From Halomarinibacterium sp041392125 (lineage in GTDB: Bacteria; Bacteroidota; Bacteroidia; Flavobacteriales; Flavobacteriaceae): a stretch of DNA of 64,000 bases. The notes under the pieces are model-generated. The model saw only the letters and a list, made by a program, of their open reading frames with translations, was not told the DNA's origin and searched no databases. The translations under genes were made by a program, and so were the position numbers. Position 1 is the first letter of the stretch; the number at the start of each line of letters is the position of its first letter. The DNA is taken from NCBI GenBank assembly GCA_041392125.1, contig JAWKMR010000003.1, forward strand, positions 496,001 to 560,000. The letters are read 5' to 3'. Shown piece by piece: positions 49,307-57,290 of this stretch.

Positions 49307-51549
49307 AGTATTTCATTTTCATAATCGCATTTTTTATTTCGGCAGTAATTTTTGCCCAAAATGATTCTATTTCAAAAAAAGATATAAAAGTAGGATTGGT
49401 CTTAAGTGGGGGTGGTGCTAAGGGTTTGGCCCACATTGGAGTATTAAAAGAAATTGAAAAAGCAGGAGTGAGGGTAGATTATATTGGCGGCACCAGTATG
49501 GGTGCCATTATTGGAGCTTTGTATGCATCAGGATATTCGGCACAACAGCTAGATTCTATTTTTAATGCTCTGGATTTTGAAACACTTATTAGAGACGATG
49601 TCCCTAGAAGGGCCAAAACTTTTTATGAAAAAGAAGATGCCGAAAAATATGCACTCACCTTTCCCTTTGATGATTTTCAGCTTCGTTTTCCATCGGCAAT
49701 TTCAAAAGGACAAAACGTATACAATCTGCTTTCTCGTTTATTACTGCATGTAAAAGATGTGGATGACTTTAACGAGCTTCCAATTCCATTTCTCTGTATA
49801 GCGACCGATGTAGAAAAAGGGAAACAAGTAATTTTAAATAAAGGCTATTTACCGCGAATGATTGCTGCCAGTGGAGCACTTCCTTCCCTGTTCAGTCCGG
49901 TGAGTATAAATAATACCGTGTATATAGATGGAGGTGTTGTTAATAATTATCCTGTAGATGAGGTTAGAGCCATGGGAGCAGATATTGTTATAGGAGTAGA
50001 TGTTCAGGACACGTTAAAAGGAAGAGATAATTTACAATCGGCCATAGATGTTTTATTACAAATAAACAATTACCGTACTATTGAAAGTATGACCAAAAAA
50101 AGGAAAAGTACCGATATTTATATTAATCCTAAGATTCAAGAATTTTCGGTAGTTTCTTTTGACGAAGGAAGGCAAATAATTAAAGCCGGTGAAGAGGCTG
50201 CAAGTAAAAAGGAAACCATGCTTAAAGAGATAGCACTTCAACAGAATCCTAAGCCTAAAAAAGTAATCCCCTTTTCAAACAGCACCTCTATTTACATTGA
50301 TAAGGTAGTGGTGAATGGTAATAAAAAATACACGAGTTCGTACATTTTAGGAAAGCTGAAATTAAAAACACCCTCTAAGGTAAGTTACCAAGATTTTAGT
50401 GATGGTGTAAACAACCTCTCAACTACCGGAAATTTTAACGGGATCGATTATTCCTTTGTGAACAATCCGGAAAAAGAGGGGCACTATTTTTTACATTTTG
50501 ATGTAAAAGAAAGTAATTTTAAAACAAGTATTCGCTTAGCGGCACATTACGACGATTTGTTCAAGTCGGCAGCACTTATTAATCTAACTCGTAAACGTCT
50601 TTTTACCAATAATGATATTGTTTCGTTAGATTTTATTGTAGGGGATAACATTCGGTATAATTTCAATTATTATATCGATAAAGGATACTATTGGAGTATT
50701 GGTTTAAACTCCAGGTTCAGTTTTTTTGAAAAAAATGTAGGACTCGATTTTATTGAAGGAGAGATTGAAATTCCGGATAATTTTCAGTTAAACAAAATTG
50801 GACTTACCTATGAAGATTTAACAAATCAGCTCTTTCTGCAAACAGTTTTTAGAAGGGTATTTCAATTAGGTTTGGGTGCAGAGCATAAATGGTTACGATA
50901 TCTTTCAGAAACCATTGGGGTTGATGAAAATAACAACCCTAGAACCCTTTTTGAAAACACCAATTATTTTAGCGCTTACGGAGTTTTAAAGTACGATACA
51001 CTGGATGATAAATTTTTCCCAACTTCAGGTTTGTTTTTTGAAGGCGATTTCCATTGGTATCTATTTGCGAATGGATTGAATAAAGCGTTTGAACCCTTTT
51101 CCATAGCCAAGGCAAAGGTGGGTTATGCACAAAGTTTCAGTAGGCAATTTTCAGCAAATATTGCCACAGAAGGAGGGGTAAAAATTGGGAGTACTACCAC
51201 GACTTCTTTAGACTTCTTTCTGGGAGGGTATGGATATACTCCCGTAAACAACCTTACGCCTTTGTATGGTTACGAGGCCATAGAACTTCGGGGGAATACC
51301 TACTTGAAAACAATAGTAAATTTGGATTACGAATTTGCCCGAAAAAACCACCTCATTCTTTCCGGAAATATTGCTAATGTGGGGGATAATTTGTTTGGCA
51401 ATGGAGATTGGATAAAAGAAATACAATATTCCGGTATTGCTCTGGGCTATGGTTTGGAGACGTTTCTCGGCCCTATGGAAGCCAAGTATGCCTATTCGCC
51501 TGAAAAGGGAGAGGATATTTGGTATTTTAGTGCCGGGTTTAGGTTTTAA
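49303..51549 (+). CDS. Patatin-like phospholipase fused to an Omp85-type barrel, type Vd-like (748 aa)
   Basis: The start is TTG, overlapping the uvrC stop by 4 bases. A signal peptide (1-19) precedes the patatin domain: oxyanion loop GGGAKG, nucleophile Ser65 in GGTSMG, and Asp209 in the DGG motif. A POTRA-like segment follows at about 320-400 (IYIDKVVVNGNKKYTSSYIL). A 16-strand-type barrel ends in GEDIWYFSAGFRF. The order patatin-POTRA-barrel is that of Pseudomonas PlpD, in which the barrel exports the phospholipase. Bacteroidota homologues are common; whether the lipase is released is unknown. Confidence 0.92.
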   Translation: MKYFIFIIAFFISAVIFAQNDSISKKDIKVGLVLSGGGAKGLAHIGVLKEIEKAGVRVDYIGGTSMGAIIGALYASGYSAQQLDSIFNALDFETLIRDDVPRRAKTFYEKEDAEKYALTFPFDDFQLRFPSAISKGQNVYNLLSRLLLHVKDVDDFNELPIPFLCIATDVEKGKQVILNKGYLPRMIAASGALPSLFSPVSINNTVYIDGGVVNNYPVDEVRAMGADIVIGVDVQDTLKGRDNLQSAIDVLLQINNYRTIESMTKKRKSTDIYINPKIQEFSVVSFDEGRQIIKAGEEAASKKETMLKEIALQQNPKPKKVIPFSNSTSIYIDKVVVNGNKKYTSSYILGKLKLKTPSKVSYQDFSDGVNNLSTTGNFNGIDYSFVNNPEKEGHYFLHFDVKESNFKTSIRLAAHYDDLFKSAALINLTRKRLFTNNDIVSLDFIVGDNIRYNFNYYIDKGYYWSIGLNSRFSFFEKNVGLDFIEGEIEIPDNFQLNKIGLTYEDLTNQLFLQTVFRRVFQLGLGAEHKWLRYLSETIGVDENNNPRTLFENTNYFSAYGVLKYDTLDDKFFPTSGLFFEGDFHWYLFANGLNKAFEPFSIAKAKVGYAQSFSRQFSANIATEGGVKIGSTTTTSLDFFLGGYGYTPVNNLTPLYGYEAIELRGNTYLKTIVNLDYEFARKNHLILSGNIANVGDNLFGNGDWIKEIQYSGIALGYGLETFLGPMEAKYAYSPEKGEDIWYFSAGFRF

Positions 51550-51593
51550 TGTATAAAATTCTATAACTCACTAAATTTTCCGATATTTGTGTT

Positions 51594-51662
51594 ATGGCAA
51601 ACCAACCTTGGAAATATTTACTTTGTCTTCTTAAATTTCTGATAAAAAGAAATCCTGAATGA
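51594..51662 (+). CDS. Possible 22-aa peptide
   Basis: A short frame (MANQPWKYLLCLLKFLI then KRNPE) lies alone between the patatin and homogentisate dioxygenase genes. It has a hydrophobic helix and a basic tail, but no clear promoter or ribosome site. It may be chance. Confidence 0.15.
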   Translation: MANQPWKYLLCLLKFLIKRNPE

Positions 51663-51744
51663 GCCTATATGCCCAAAAACTCTTAATTTAGTAGGAGTTT
51701 ATTATTCAGAATTTTAGCAGAAAAACTAACGTAAATAAACAAAT

Positions 51745-52902
51745 ATGCCATTTTATCATAAACTTGGGAAAATTCCACCCAAACGTCATACACAATTTCG
51801 TAAACCCGATGGAACTTTATATCCCGAGCAGCTTTTCGGGACTATTGGCTTTGACGGAATGTATAGTAATATATATCACGAAAATAGACCTACTCAAGTA
51901 AAGAAGATTATAAATCAATATAGTGTAGCGCCCAAAGTTGCCAAAGCAAACAATATGCAATCCTACCGTTTTAGAGGGTTTCAAGTTACTGCTGAAAATG
52001 ATTATTTAGACAGCAGAAAAACCGTACTCACCAATAGCGATTGTAACATCATTTTAGCAGCTCCCAAGAAATCCCTTCGGGATTATTTTTACAAGAATAC
52101 GGATGCAGATGAATTAATTTTCATTCACAAAGGAAGCGGGAAACTACGCACATTTTTGGGAAACCTCGATTTTAAATATGGAGATTATTTATTAATCCCT
52201 CGAGGAATTATTTATCAAATAGATTTTGATACGGAAGACAATAGGTTATTCATTGTAGAATCCTATCATCCAATTTACACCCCAAAAAGATATCGTAATT
52301 GGTTTGGTCAGTTATTAGAGCATTCCCCTTTTTGTGAACGAGATATTCGCAAGCCGGAAGAACTGGAAACCTATAACGAAAAAGGGGAGTTTTTACTAAA
52401 AATAAAAAAGCAAAACGAAATTATTGAAATGGTATACGCAACGCATCCTTTTGATGTGGTAGGCTACGATGGGTATAATTTCCCCTACGCATTTTCAATA
52501 CACGATTTTGAGCCTATTACCGGAAGAATTCATCAACCACCACCGGTACATCAAACCTTTGAAACTTCAGCATTTGTTGTATGTAGTTTTGTCCCACGAT
52601 TATACGATTACCATCCGGATAGTATTCCTGCACCGTATAACCATAGCAATATTGATAGCGATGAGGTTTTGTACTACGTAGATGGCGATTTTATGAGTCG
52701 AAACGACATAGAGGCAGGACATATTTCATTACATCCTGCCGGAATACCTCACGGACCACACCCGGGAGCTACCGAGCGAAGTATAGGTAAAACCGAAACG
52801 CAAGAATTGGCAGTGATGGTCGATACCTTTAAACCTCTTCAGGTAACGGAAGAAGCAATGAAAATAGCCGATGAGACCTATCATCAATCTTGGTTAGATT
52901 AA
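51745..52902 (+). CDS. hmgA: Homogentisate 1,2-dioxygenase (385 aa)
   Basis: A cupin-type dioxygenase with iron-site regions GRIHQPPPVHQTFE (about 253-266) and HPAGIPHGPHPGA (about 332-344), the conserved pattern of homogentisate dioxygenase. It is shorter than the mammalian enzyme (about 445) but typical for Bacteroidota. It opens the ring of homogentisate in tyrosine and phenylalanine breakdown. HPPD, the preceding step, follows after 12 bases. The later enzymes maleylacetoacetate isomerase and fumarylacetoacetase are not in the window. Confidence 0.93.
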   Translation: MPFYHKLGKIPPKRHTQFRKPDGTLYPEQLFGTIGFDGMYSNIYHENRPTQVKKIINQYSVAPKVAKANNMQSYRFRGFQVTAENDYLDSRKTVLTNSDCNIILAAPKKSLRDYFYKNTDADELIFIHKGSGKLRTFLGNLDFKYGDYLLIPRGIIYQIDFDTEDNRLFIVESYHPIYTPKRYRNWFGQLLEHSPFCERDIRKPEELETYNEKGEFLLKIKKQNEIIEMVYATHPFDVVGYDGYNFPYAFSIHDFEPITGRIHQPPPVHQTFETSAFVVCSFVPRLYDYHPDSIPAPYNHSNIDSDEVLYYVDGDFMSRNDIEAGHISLHPAGIPHGPHPGATERSIGKTETQELAVMVDTFKPLQVTEEAMKIADETYHQSWLD

Positions 52903-52914
52903 AATTTAAAAGTT

Positions 52915-54075
52915 ATGAGTAAAGAAGTAAAATCAGTAAACTACGGTTTAGAAAAAATATTTGAAGGCGCCGAAGATTTCCTTCCCCTTTTAGGAACCGA
53001 TTATGTAGAATTTTATGTGGGCAATGCTAAGCAAGCTGCACATTTTTATAAAACAGCTTTCGGATTTCAATCTTATGCCTACAAAGGCTTGGAAACAGGA
53101 TCCAGAGATGAGGTAAGTTATGTCTTGAAGCAAGATAAAATTCGACTTGTACTAACAACCCCTTTACATAGCAAGTCACCCATAAATGATCATATTGTAA
53201 AACATGGGGATGGTGTAAAAGTAATTGCGCTTTGGGTGGAAGATGCCCGCAGCGCCTATGAGGAAACCACCAAACGTGGTGCTATATCTTATATGGAACC
53301 TTTGGTTGAAAAGGATGCATTTGGAGAGGTCGTACGCGCAGGAATTTATACCTATGGCGAAACGGTGCATATGTTTGTGGAGCGCAAAAATTACAAAGGC
53401 GATTTTTTACCGGGCTTTAGAAAATGGGAGTCTGATTATAACCCGGAGCCTACAGGGTTAAAATACATAGACCATATGGTAGGGAATGTTGGCTGGGGAC
53501 AAATGAATACATGGGTAAAATGGTATGAAGAGGTGATGGGATTTGTGAATTTCCTTTCCTTTGACGATAAACAAATCCATACCGAATATTCAGCGTTAAT
53601 GAGTAAAGTAATGAGTAATGGAAATGGACGAATCAAATTCCCAATTAATGAACCGGCTGAAGGAATTAAAAAATCTCAAATTGAAGAATATTTAGATTTT
53701 TATGAAGGATCTGGCGTACAACACTTAGCAGTTGCTACAGATGATATTATTTATACCGTATCGCAATTAAAAGCCCGTGGAGTAGAGTTTTTGCCACCAC
53801 CACCACAGGCCTATTACGATGATATTCCACGAAGGCTGGGAGCGCATATGGATATGATGAAAGAAGATATCAAGGAGCTTCAAAAGCTCTCCATTTTAGT
53901 AGATGCAGATGAAGAAGGATATCTGCTTCAAATTTTTACCAAACCATTAGAGGATAGACCCACTCTTTTCTTTGAGATTATTCAAAGAATGGGCGCCAAA
54001 GGGTTTGGTGCAGGCAACTTTAAAGCTTTGTTTGAATCTATAGAACGGGAACAAGCCGCACGTGGTACACTGTAA
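52915..54075 (+). CDS. hppD: 4-hydroxyphenylpyruvate dioxygenase (386 aa)
   Basis: Two glyoxalase-type domains are present; the C-terminal one holds the iron ligands His in YIDHMVGNV (about 183), His in GVQHLAVATDDI (about 265) and Glu in FFEIIQRMGAKGFGAGNFKAL. This final motif is diagnostic for HPPD. It converts 4-hydroxyphenylpyruvate to homogentisate, the substrate of the gene just upstream. A terminator follows the gene. Confidence 0.96.
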   Translation: MSKEVKSVNYGLEKIFEGAEDFLPLLGTDYVEFYVGNAKQAAHFYKTAFGFQSYAYKGLETGSRDEVSYVLKQDKIRLVLTTPLHSKSPINDHIVKHGDGVKVIALWVEDARSAYEETTKRGAISYMEPLVEKDAFGEVVRAGIYTYGETVHMFVERKNYKGDFLPGFRKWESDYNPEPTGLKYIDHMVGNVGWGQMNTWVKWYEEVMGFVNFLSFDDKQIHTEYSALMSKVMSNGNGRIKFPINEPAEGIKKSQIEEYLDFYEGSGVQHLAVATDDIIYTVSQLKARGVEFLPPPPQAYYDDIPRRLGAHMDMMKEDIKELQKLSILVDADEEGYLLQIFTKPLEDRPTLFFEIIQRMGAKGFGAGNFKALFESIEREQAARGTL

Positions 54076-54093
54076 AAAAAGTAACATAAATAC

Positions 54094-54129
54094 CCCTTTG
54101 CCGTCTTATTCGGCAAAGGGTTTAATTTT
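54094..54129 (+). terminator. Rho-independent terminator of hmgA-hppD
   Basis: CCCTTTGCCG and CGGCAAAGGG form a perfect 10-bp stem with a 7-base loop, followed by TTTAATTTT. Confidence 0.88.
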
Positions 54130-54174
54130 GGAACAGAAGTTGCAAACGATGGTAAAGACGTATAAATTTTCAGA

Positions 54175-54945
54175 ATGAAAAAAATATTTTTAGTAGTCGC
54201 CTTATCTGTAGCAACTTTTTCCTTTTCTCAAAAACAGGCCTTCGGTGACGGAGAGTGGTTTAAATTCCGTGTCCATTATGGCTTTGTTACAGCAGGCTAC
54301 GCTACCCTAGAGGTAAATAATGCTAATCTCAATGGGAAAGAGGTATATCATATTAAGGGAGAAGGGAGAACCATTGGGGTTTCAAAATGGTTTTTTAATG
54401 TGGAAGATTACTACCAATCTTATATCGATAAACAAAAGGATGTTCCCTATCGTTTTATCCGAAAAATTGATGAAGGAGGCTATACAAAGGACATACAGAT
54501 AGATTTTAATCGAAATACCGGCAAAGCGCTTGTTATCAATAAAGAAAAAAATACCCAAGATTGGGTAACGTTTAATAAGGATGCCCAAGATATGGTTTCG
54601 GCATTTTATTACCTGCGCAACAAAATAGATGCTTCCAAAATTGAAGTAGGACACACAGTAGATATGGATATGTTTTTTGACAAAGAGAGTTATCGTTTCC
54701 GCTTAAAGTTTTTAGGCAGGGAAACGATAAGAACCAAATTTGGAAAAATCGCAACACTTAAATTTCGTCCATATGTTGAAGCCGGTAGGGTTTTTAAAGA
54801 AAAAGAAAGCTTAACGGTTTGGGTTACCGATGATGACAATAAAATACCGTTGCTCATAAAAGCAGATTTAGCGGTTGGCTCCTTAAAAGCCTCTCTTATA
54901 GAATTTAAAGGATTACAAAACTCATTTAAAATAATAGTAGACTAA
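54175..54945 (+). CDS. DUF3108 periplasmic protein (256 aa)
   Basis: A signal peptide (1-19) is followed by the DUF3108 pattern: GEWFKFRVHYGFVTAGYATLEV, DVPYRFIRKIDEGGYTKD and a C-terminal ESLTVWVTDDDNKIPLLIKADLAVGSLKASL. The domain is a beta-sheet found in many exported proteins; no function is established. It lies 8 bases ahead of the tryptophan dioxygenase gene, suggesting an operon. Confidence 0.85.
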   Translation: MKKIFLVVALSVATFSFSQKQAFGDGEWFKFRVHYGFVTAGYATLEVNNANLNGKEVYHIKGEGRTIGVSKWFFNVEDYYQSYIDKQKDVPYRFIRKIDEGGYTKDIQIDFNRNTGKALVINKEKNTQDWVTFNKDAQDMVSAFYYLRNKIDASKIEVGHTVDMDMFFDKESYRFRLKFLGRETIRTKFGKIATLKFRPYVEAGRVFKEKESLTVWVTDDDNKIPLLIKADLAVGSLKASLIEFKGLQNSFKIIVD

Positions 54946-54953
54946 CCTTCCCA

Positions 54954-55886
54954 ATGAAAATTCAACCAGAAACCCAGAAACTTATTGAACAGCTTGACAA
55001 AAAATTTAAAGACATTGGGCAAGACCTCGATACGCATCTTGAGGGGCTTTTGTATGGAAAACCTATTACATATTGGGATTACATTCAAACCGATGCCCTT
55101 TTAAATCTTCAGATTCAGCGCACCAAACTTCCCGATGAGATGGTATTTATTATGTATCATCAAATTAATGAGTTACTATTTAAAATGATTTTATGGGAAA
55201 TTCAACAAGTGTCTCACGCTAAAGAACTAACCGCTGCCTTTTTTTCAGAAAGATTGCTTCGTATTAGCCGGTATTTTGATATGCTGACTTCCTCCTTCAA
55301 TATCATGACATTAGGAATGGAAATAGAACAGTATTTAAAATTCAGAAATACGCTGGCACCTGCCTCAGGATTTCAAAGTGCTCAATATCGAAAAATAGAG
55401 TTTGCTTCCACAGAGCTTATTAATTTAATTGATGCACGTTTTCGAGAAACCATTGATAGAAATACTCCCTATGAACATGCCTTAGAGCATCTCTATTGGC
55501 AAGCTGCGGGGAAAGATTATAAAACAGGTAAAAAAAGCTATCTTTTAAAAGCTTTTGAAGAAAAGTATAAAAATGAATTTATAGCCTTCACAAAAGAATA
55601 TAATACCATAAATTTGTATTCAAAATTTAAAAGCCTGCCTCAAGAAGTTAGAGAAGATGAAGCTTTGCTAAAGGCCATGCGACATTACGACTCCACAGTT
55701 AATATCACTTGGGTTATGGCTCATTACAATACCGCAAAAAAATATTTAAATCACGGTAATGAGCCCGAAGAAGCAACTGGTGGTAGTGACTGGACAAAAT
55801 ATATGCATCCTAAATATCAAAAGCGTATTTTTTTTCCGGATGTTTGGAGCAAAGAAGAAATACGCGATTGGGGTAAAAATGTTTAG
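54954..55886 (+). CDS. Tryptophan 2,3-dioxygenase (310 aa)
   Basis: An all-helical haem dioxygenase with YGKPITYWDYIQTDALL, MVFIMYHQINELLFKMILWEI (substrate-side residues; active-site His in YHQ), TLAPASGFQSAQYRKIEF, and the proximal haem His in TWVMAHYNTAKKYL (about 260). The GGSDWTKYMHP motif near the end is also diagnostic. It opens the indole ring of tryptophan to N-formylkynurenine. It shares a run with DUF3108 and the M23 lipoprotein, next to the tyrosine pathway genes. Confidence 0.93.
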   Translation: MKIQPETQKLIEQLDKKFKDIGQDLDTHLEGLLYGKPITYWDYIQTDALLNLQIQRTKLPDEMVFIMYHQINELLFKMILWEIQQVSHAKELTAAFFSERLLRISRYFDMLTSSFNIMTLGMEIEQYLKFRNTLAPASGFQSAQYRKIEFASTELINLIDARFRETIDRNTPYEHALEHLYWQAAGKDYKTGKKSYLLKAFEEKYKNEFIAFTKEYNTINLYSKFKSLPQEVREDEALLKAMRHYDSTVNITWVMAHYNTAKKYLNHGNEPEEATGGSDWTKYMHPKYQKRIFFPDVWSKEEIRDWGKNV

Positions 55887-55904
55887 TTAGAAAAAGCAAT
55901 ACCA

Positions 55905-57128
55905 TTGAAGTACCTAATTTTTATTTTCCCCGTTTTTTTACTACAATTTTCCTGTTCCAACGAAATAAAAGATGATACCCCCGAACCCGAACCCGAGGAA
56001 AAGCTTATTGAAGAATACGGGTATATCCTTAACAATTTTAATGTAGTGCGTGATACCATTCGCCCGGGGGATACTTTTGGAGGAATTTTAGGCGAAAATG
56101 GCGTCTCACAAAATAAGATATTTGAGGTTGCCACAACCTTTAAAGATAGTTTTGATGTACGAAAAATAAAGATTGGGAATCCTTATGTGTTGCTAAATTC
56201 TAAAGACTCTCTTAATCAAACCCAAGTATTTATTTACGAAAAAAACAAAGTGGATTATGCCATTATCGATTTTCGAGATAGTATTAGTGTAATTCACGAA
56301 AAAAAACCGGTTAGTTATATTGAAAAAGAAGCTTCGGGCGTTATTACCAGCTCACTTTATGAAACCATGGCTGAAAATAATTTGAGTCCCTTTATGGCCG
56401 ATCGTTTGGCAAATATTTACGCTTGGACCATTAACTTTTTTCAAATACAACCAGGAGATAATTTTAAAGTAATTTACACCGAAAAGTTTATTTCTGATAC
56501 TATTTCAGGAGGGCTGGGAGAAATTAAAGCAGCCTATTTTGAGCATAAAGGGAAACCTATTTACGCCTTCAGGTTTAAACCTGAAGGGGAAATGGATATG
56601 CCCTTCGATTTCTACGATATTGAAGGGAATAACTTAAAAAGAGCCTTTTTGAAATCCCCTATAAAATTCAATTACCGTATTTCTTCCAAATACAATCTAA
56701 ACAGGAGAATTGCATACTATGGCTACAAAGTTCGCCCCCATAGAGGTACTGATTTTGCAGCAAATGTAGGCACCCCCATTTTAGCAACAGCAGATGGTAC
56801 CGTTACCAAAGCAGAACGGCGTGGTGGAAATGGTATTTATGTAAAAATTAAACACAGTAAAACCTACGAGACCCAGTACTTACACATGAAAAAATACAAT
56901 GTCAAGGTGGGTCAATATGTAAGTCAAGGAGATGTTATTGGTTGGGTCGGTATGACAGGGAATACCGGAGGCCCTCATGTGTGTTATCGTTTTTGGAAAA
57001 ATGGTAAAGAAGTAGATCCTTTTAAAGAAGACCTGCCTAACTCCAAACCCCTTGAGAGTAAATATCATGAAGAATTTTTTACTGCAATACACCCATTAAA
57101 AGACCGTTTAGACTGTATAAAAAATTGA
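55905..57128 (+). CDS. M23-family peptidoglycan endopeptidase, lipoprotein (407 aa)
   Basis: A TTG start at 55905 gives a lipoprotein signal (FPVFLLQFSC, Cys about 17). An N-terminal region with two OapA/LysM-like segments precedes the LytM domain at about 270-385: PHRGTDFAANVGTPI (zinc His and Asp), QYLHMKK, and GPHVCYRFWKNGKEVDP (final His). The zinc ligands are present, so it is probably an active cell wall hydrolase. It follows the tryptophan dioxygenase after 18 bases. Confidence 0.9.
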   Translation: MKYLIFIFPVFLLQFSCSNEIKDDTPEPEPEEKLIEEYGYILNNFNVVRDTIRPGDTFGGILGENGVSQNKIFEVATTFKDSFDVRKIKIGNPYVLLNSKDSLNQTQVFIYEKNKVDYAIIDFRDSISVIHEKKPVSYIEKEASGVITSSLYETMAENNLSPFMADRLANIYAWTINFFQIQPGDNFKVIYTEKFISDTISGGLGEIKAAYFEHKGKPIYAFRFKPEGEMDMPFDFYDIEGNNLKRAFLKSPIKFNYRISSKYNLNRRIAYYGYKVRPHRGTDFAANVGTPILATADGTVTKAERRGGNGIYVKIKHSKTYETQYLHMKKYNVKVGQYVSQGDVIGWVGMTGNTGGPHVCYRFWKNGKEVDPFKEDLPNSKPLESKYHEEFFTAIHPLKDRLDCIKN

Positions 57129-57256
57129 CATTTGTCAGTTTTTCATTTCTCAAAAACCCCGTGTTTAAATAATAACTTCATAATCAGATGTTTATAACTG
57201 GTTTATAAGATTGCATTTTCTTAACATTAAAATGGGATTTTTTTAACAAAGTAATG

Positions 57257-57264
57257 TACCTTTG
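57257..57264 (+). promoter_or_regulatory. Promoter -7 element (TACCTTTG) of the TonB-dependent receptor
   Basis: An exact TAnnTTTG match lies 26 bases before the receptor start codon. Confidence 0.6.
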
Positions 57265-57290
57265 CAGACAACAAACAAATACATATTTTT

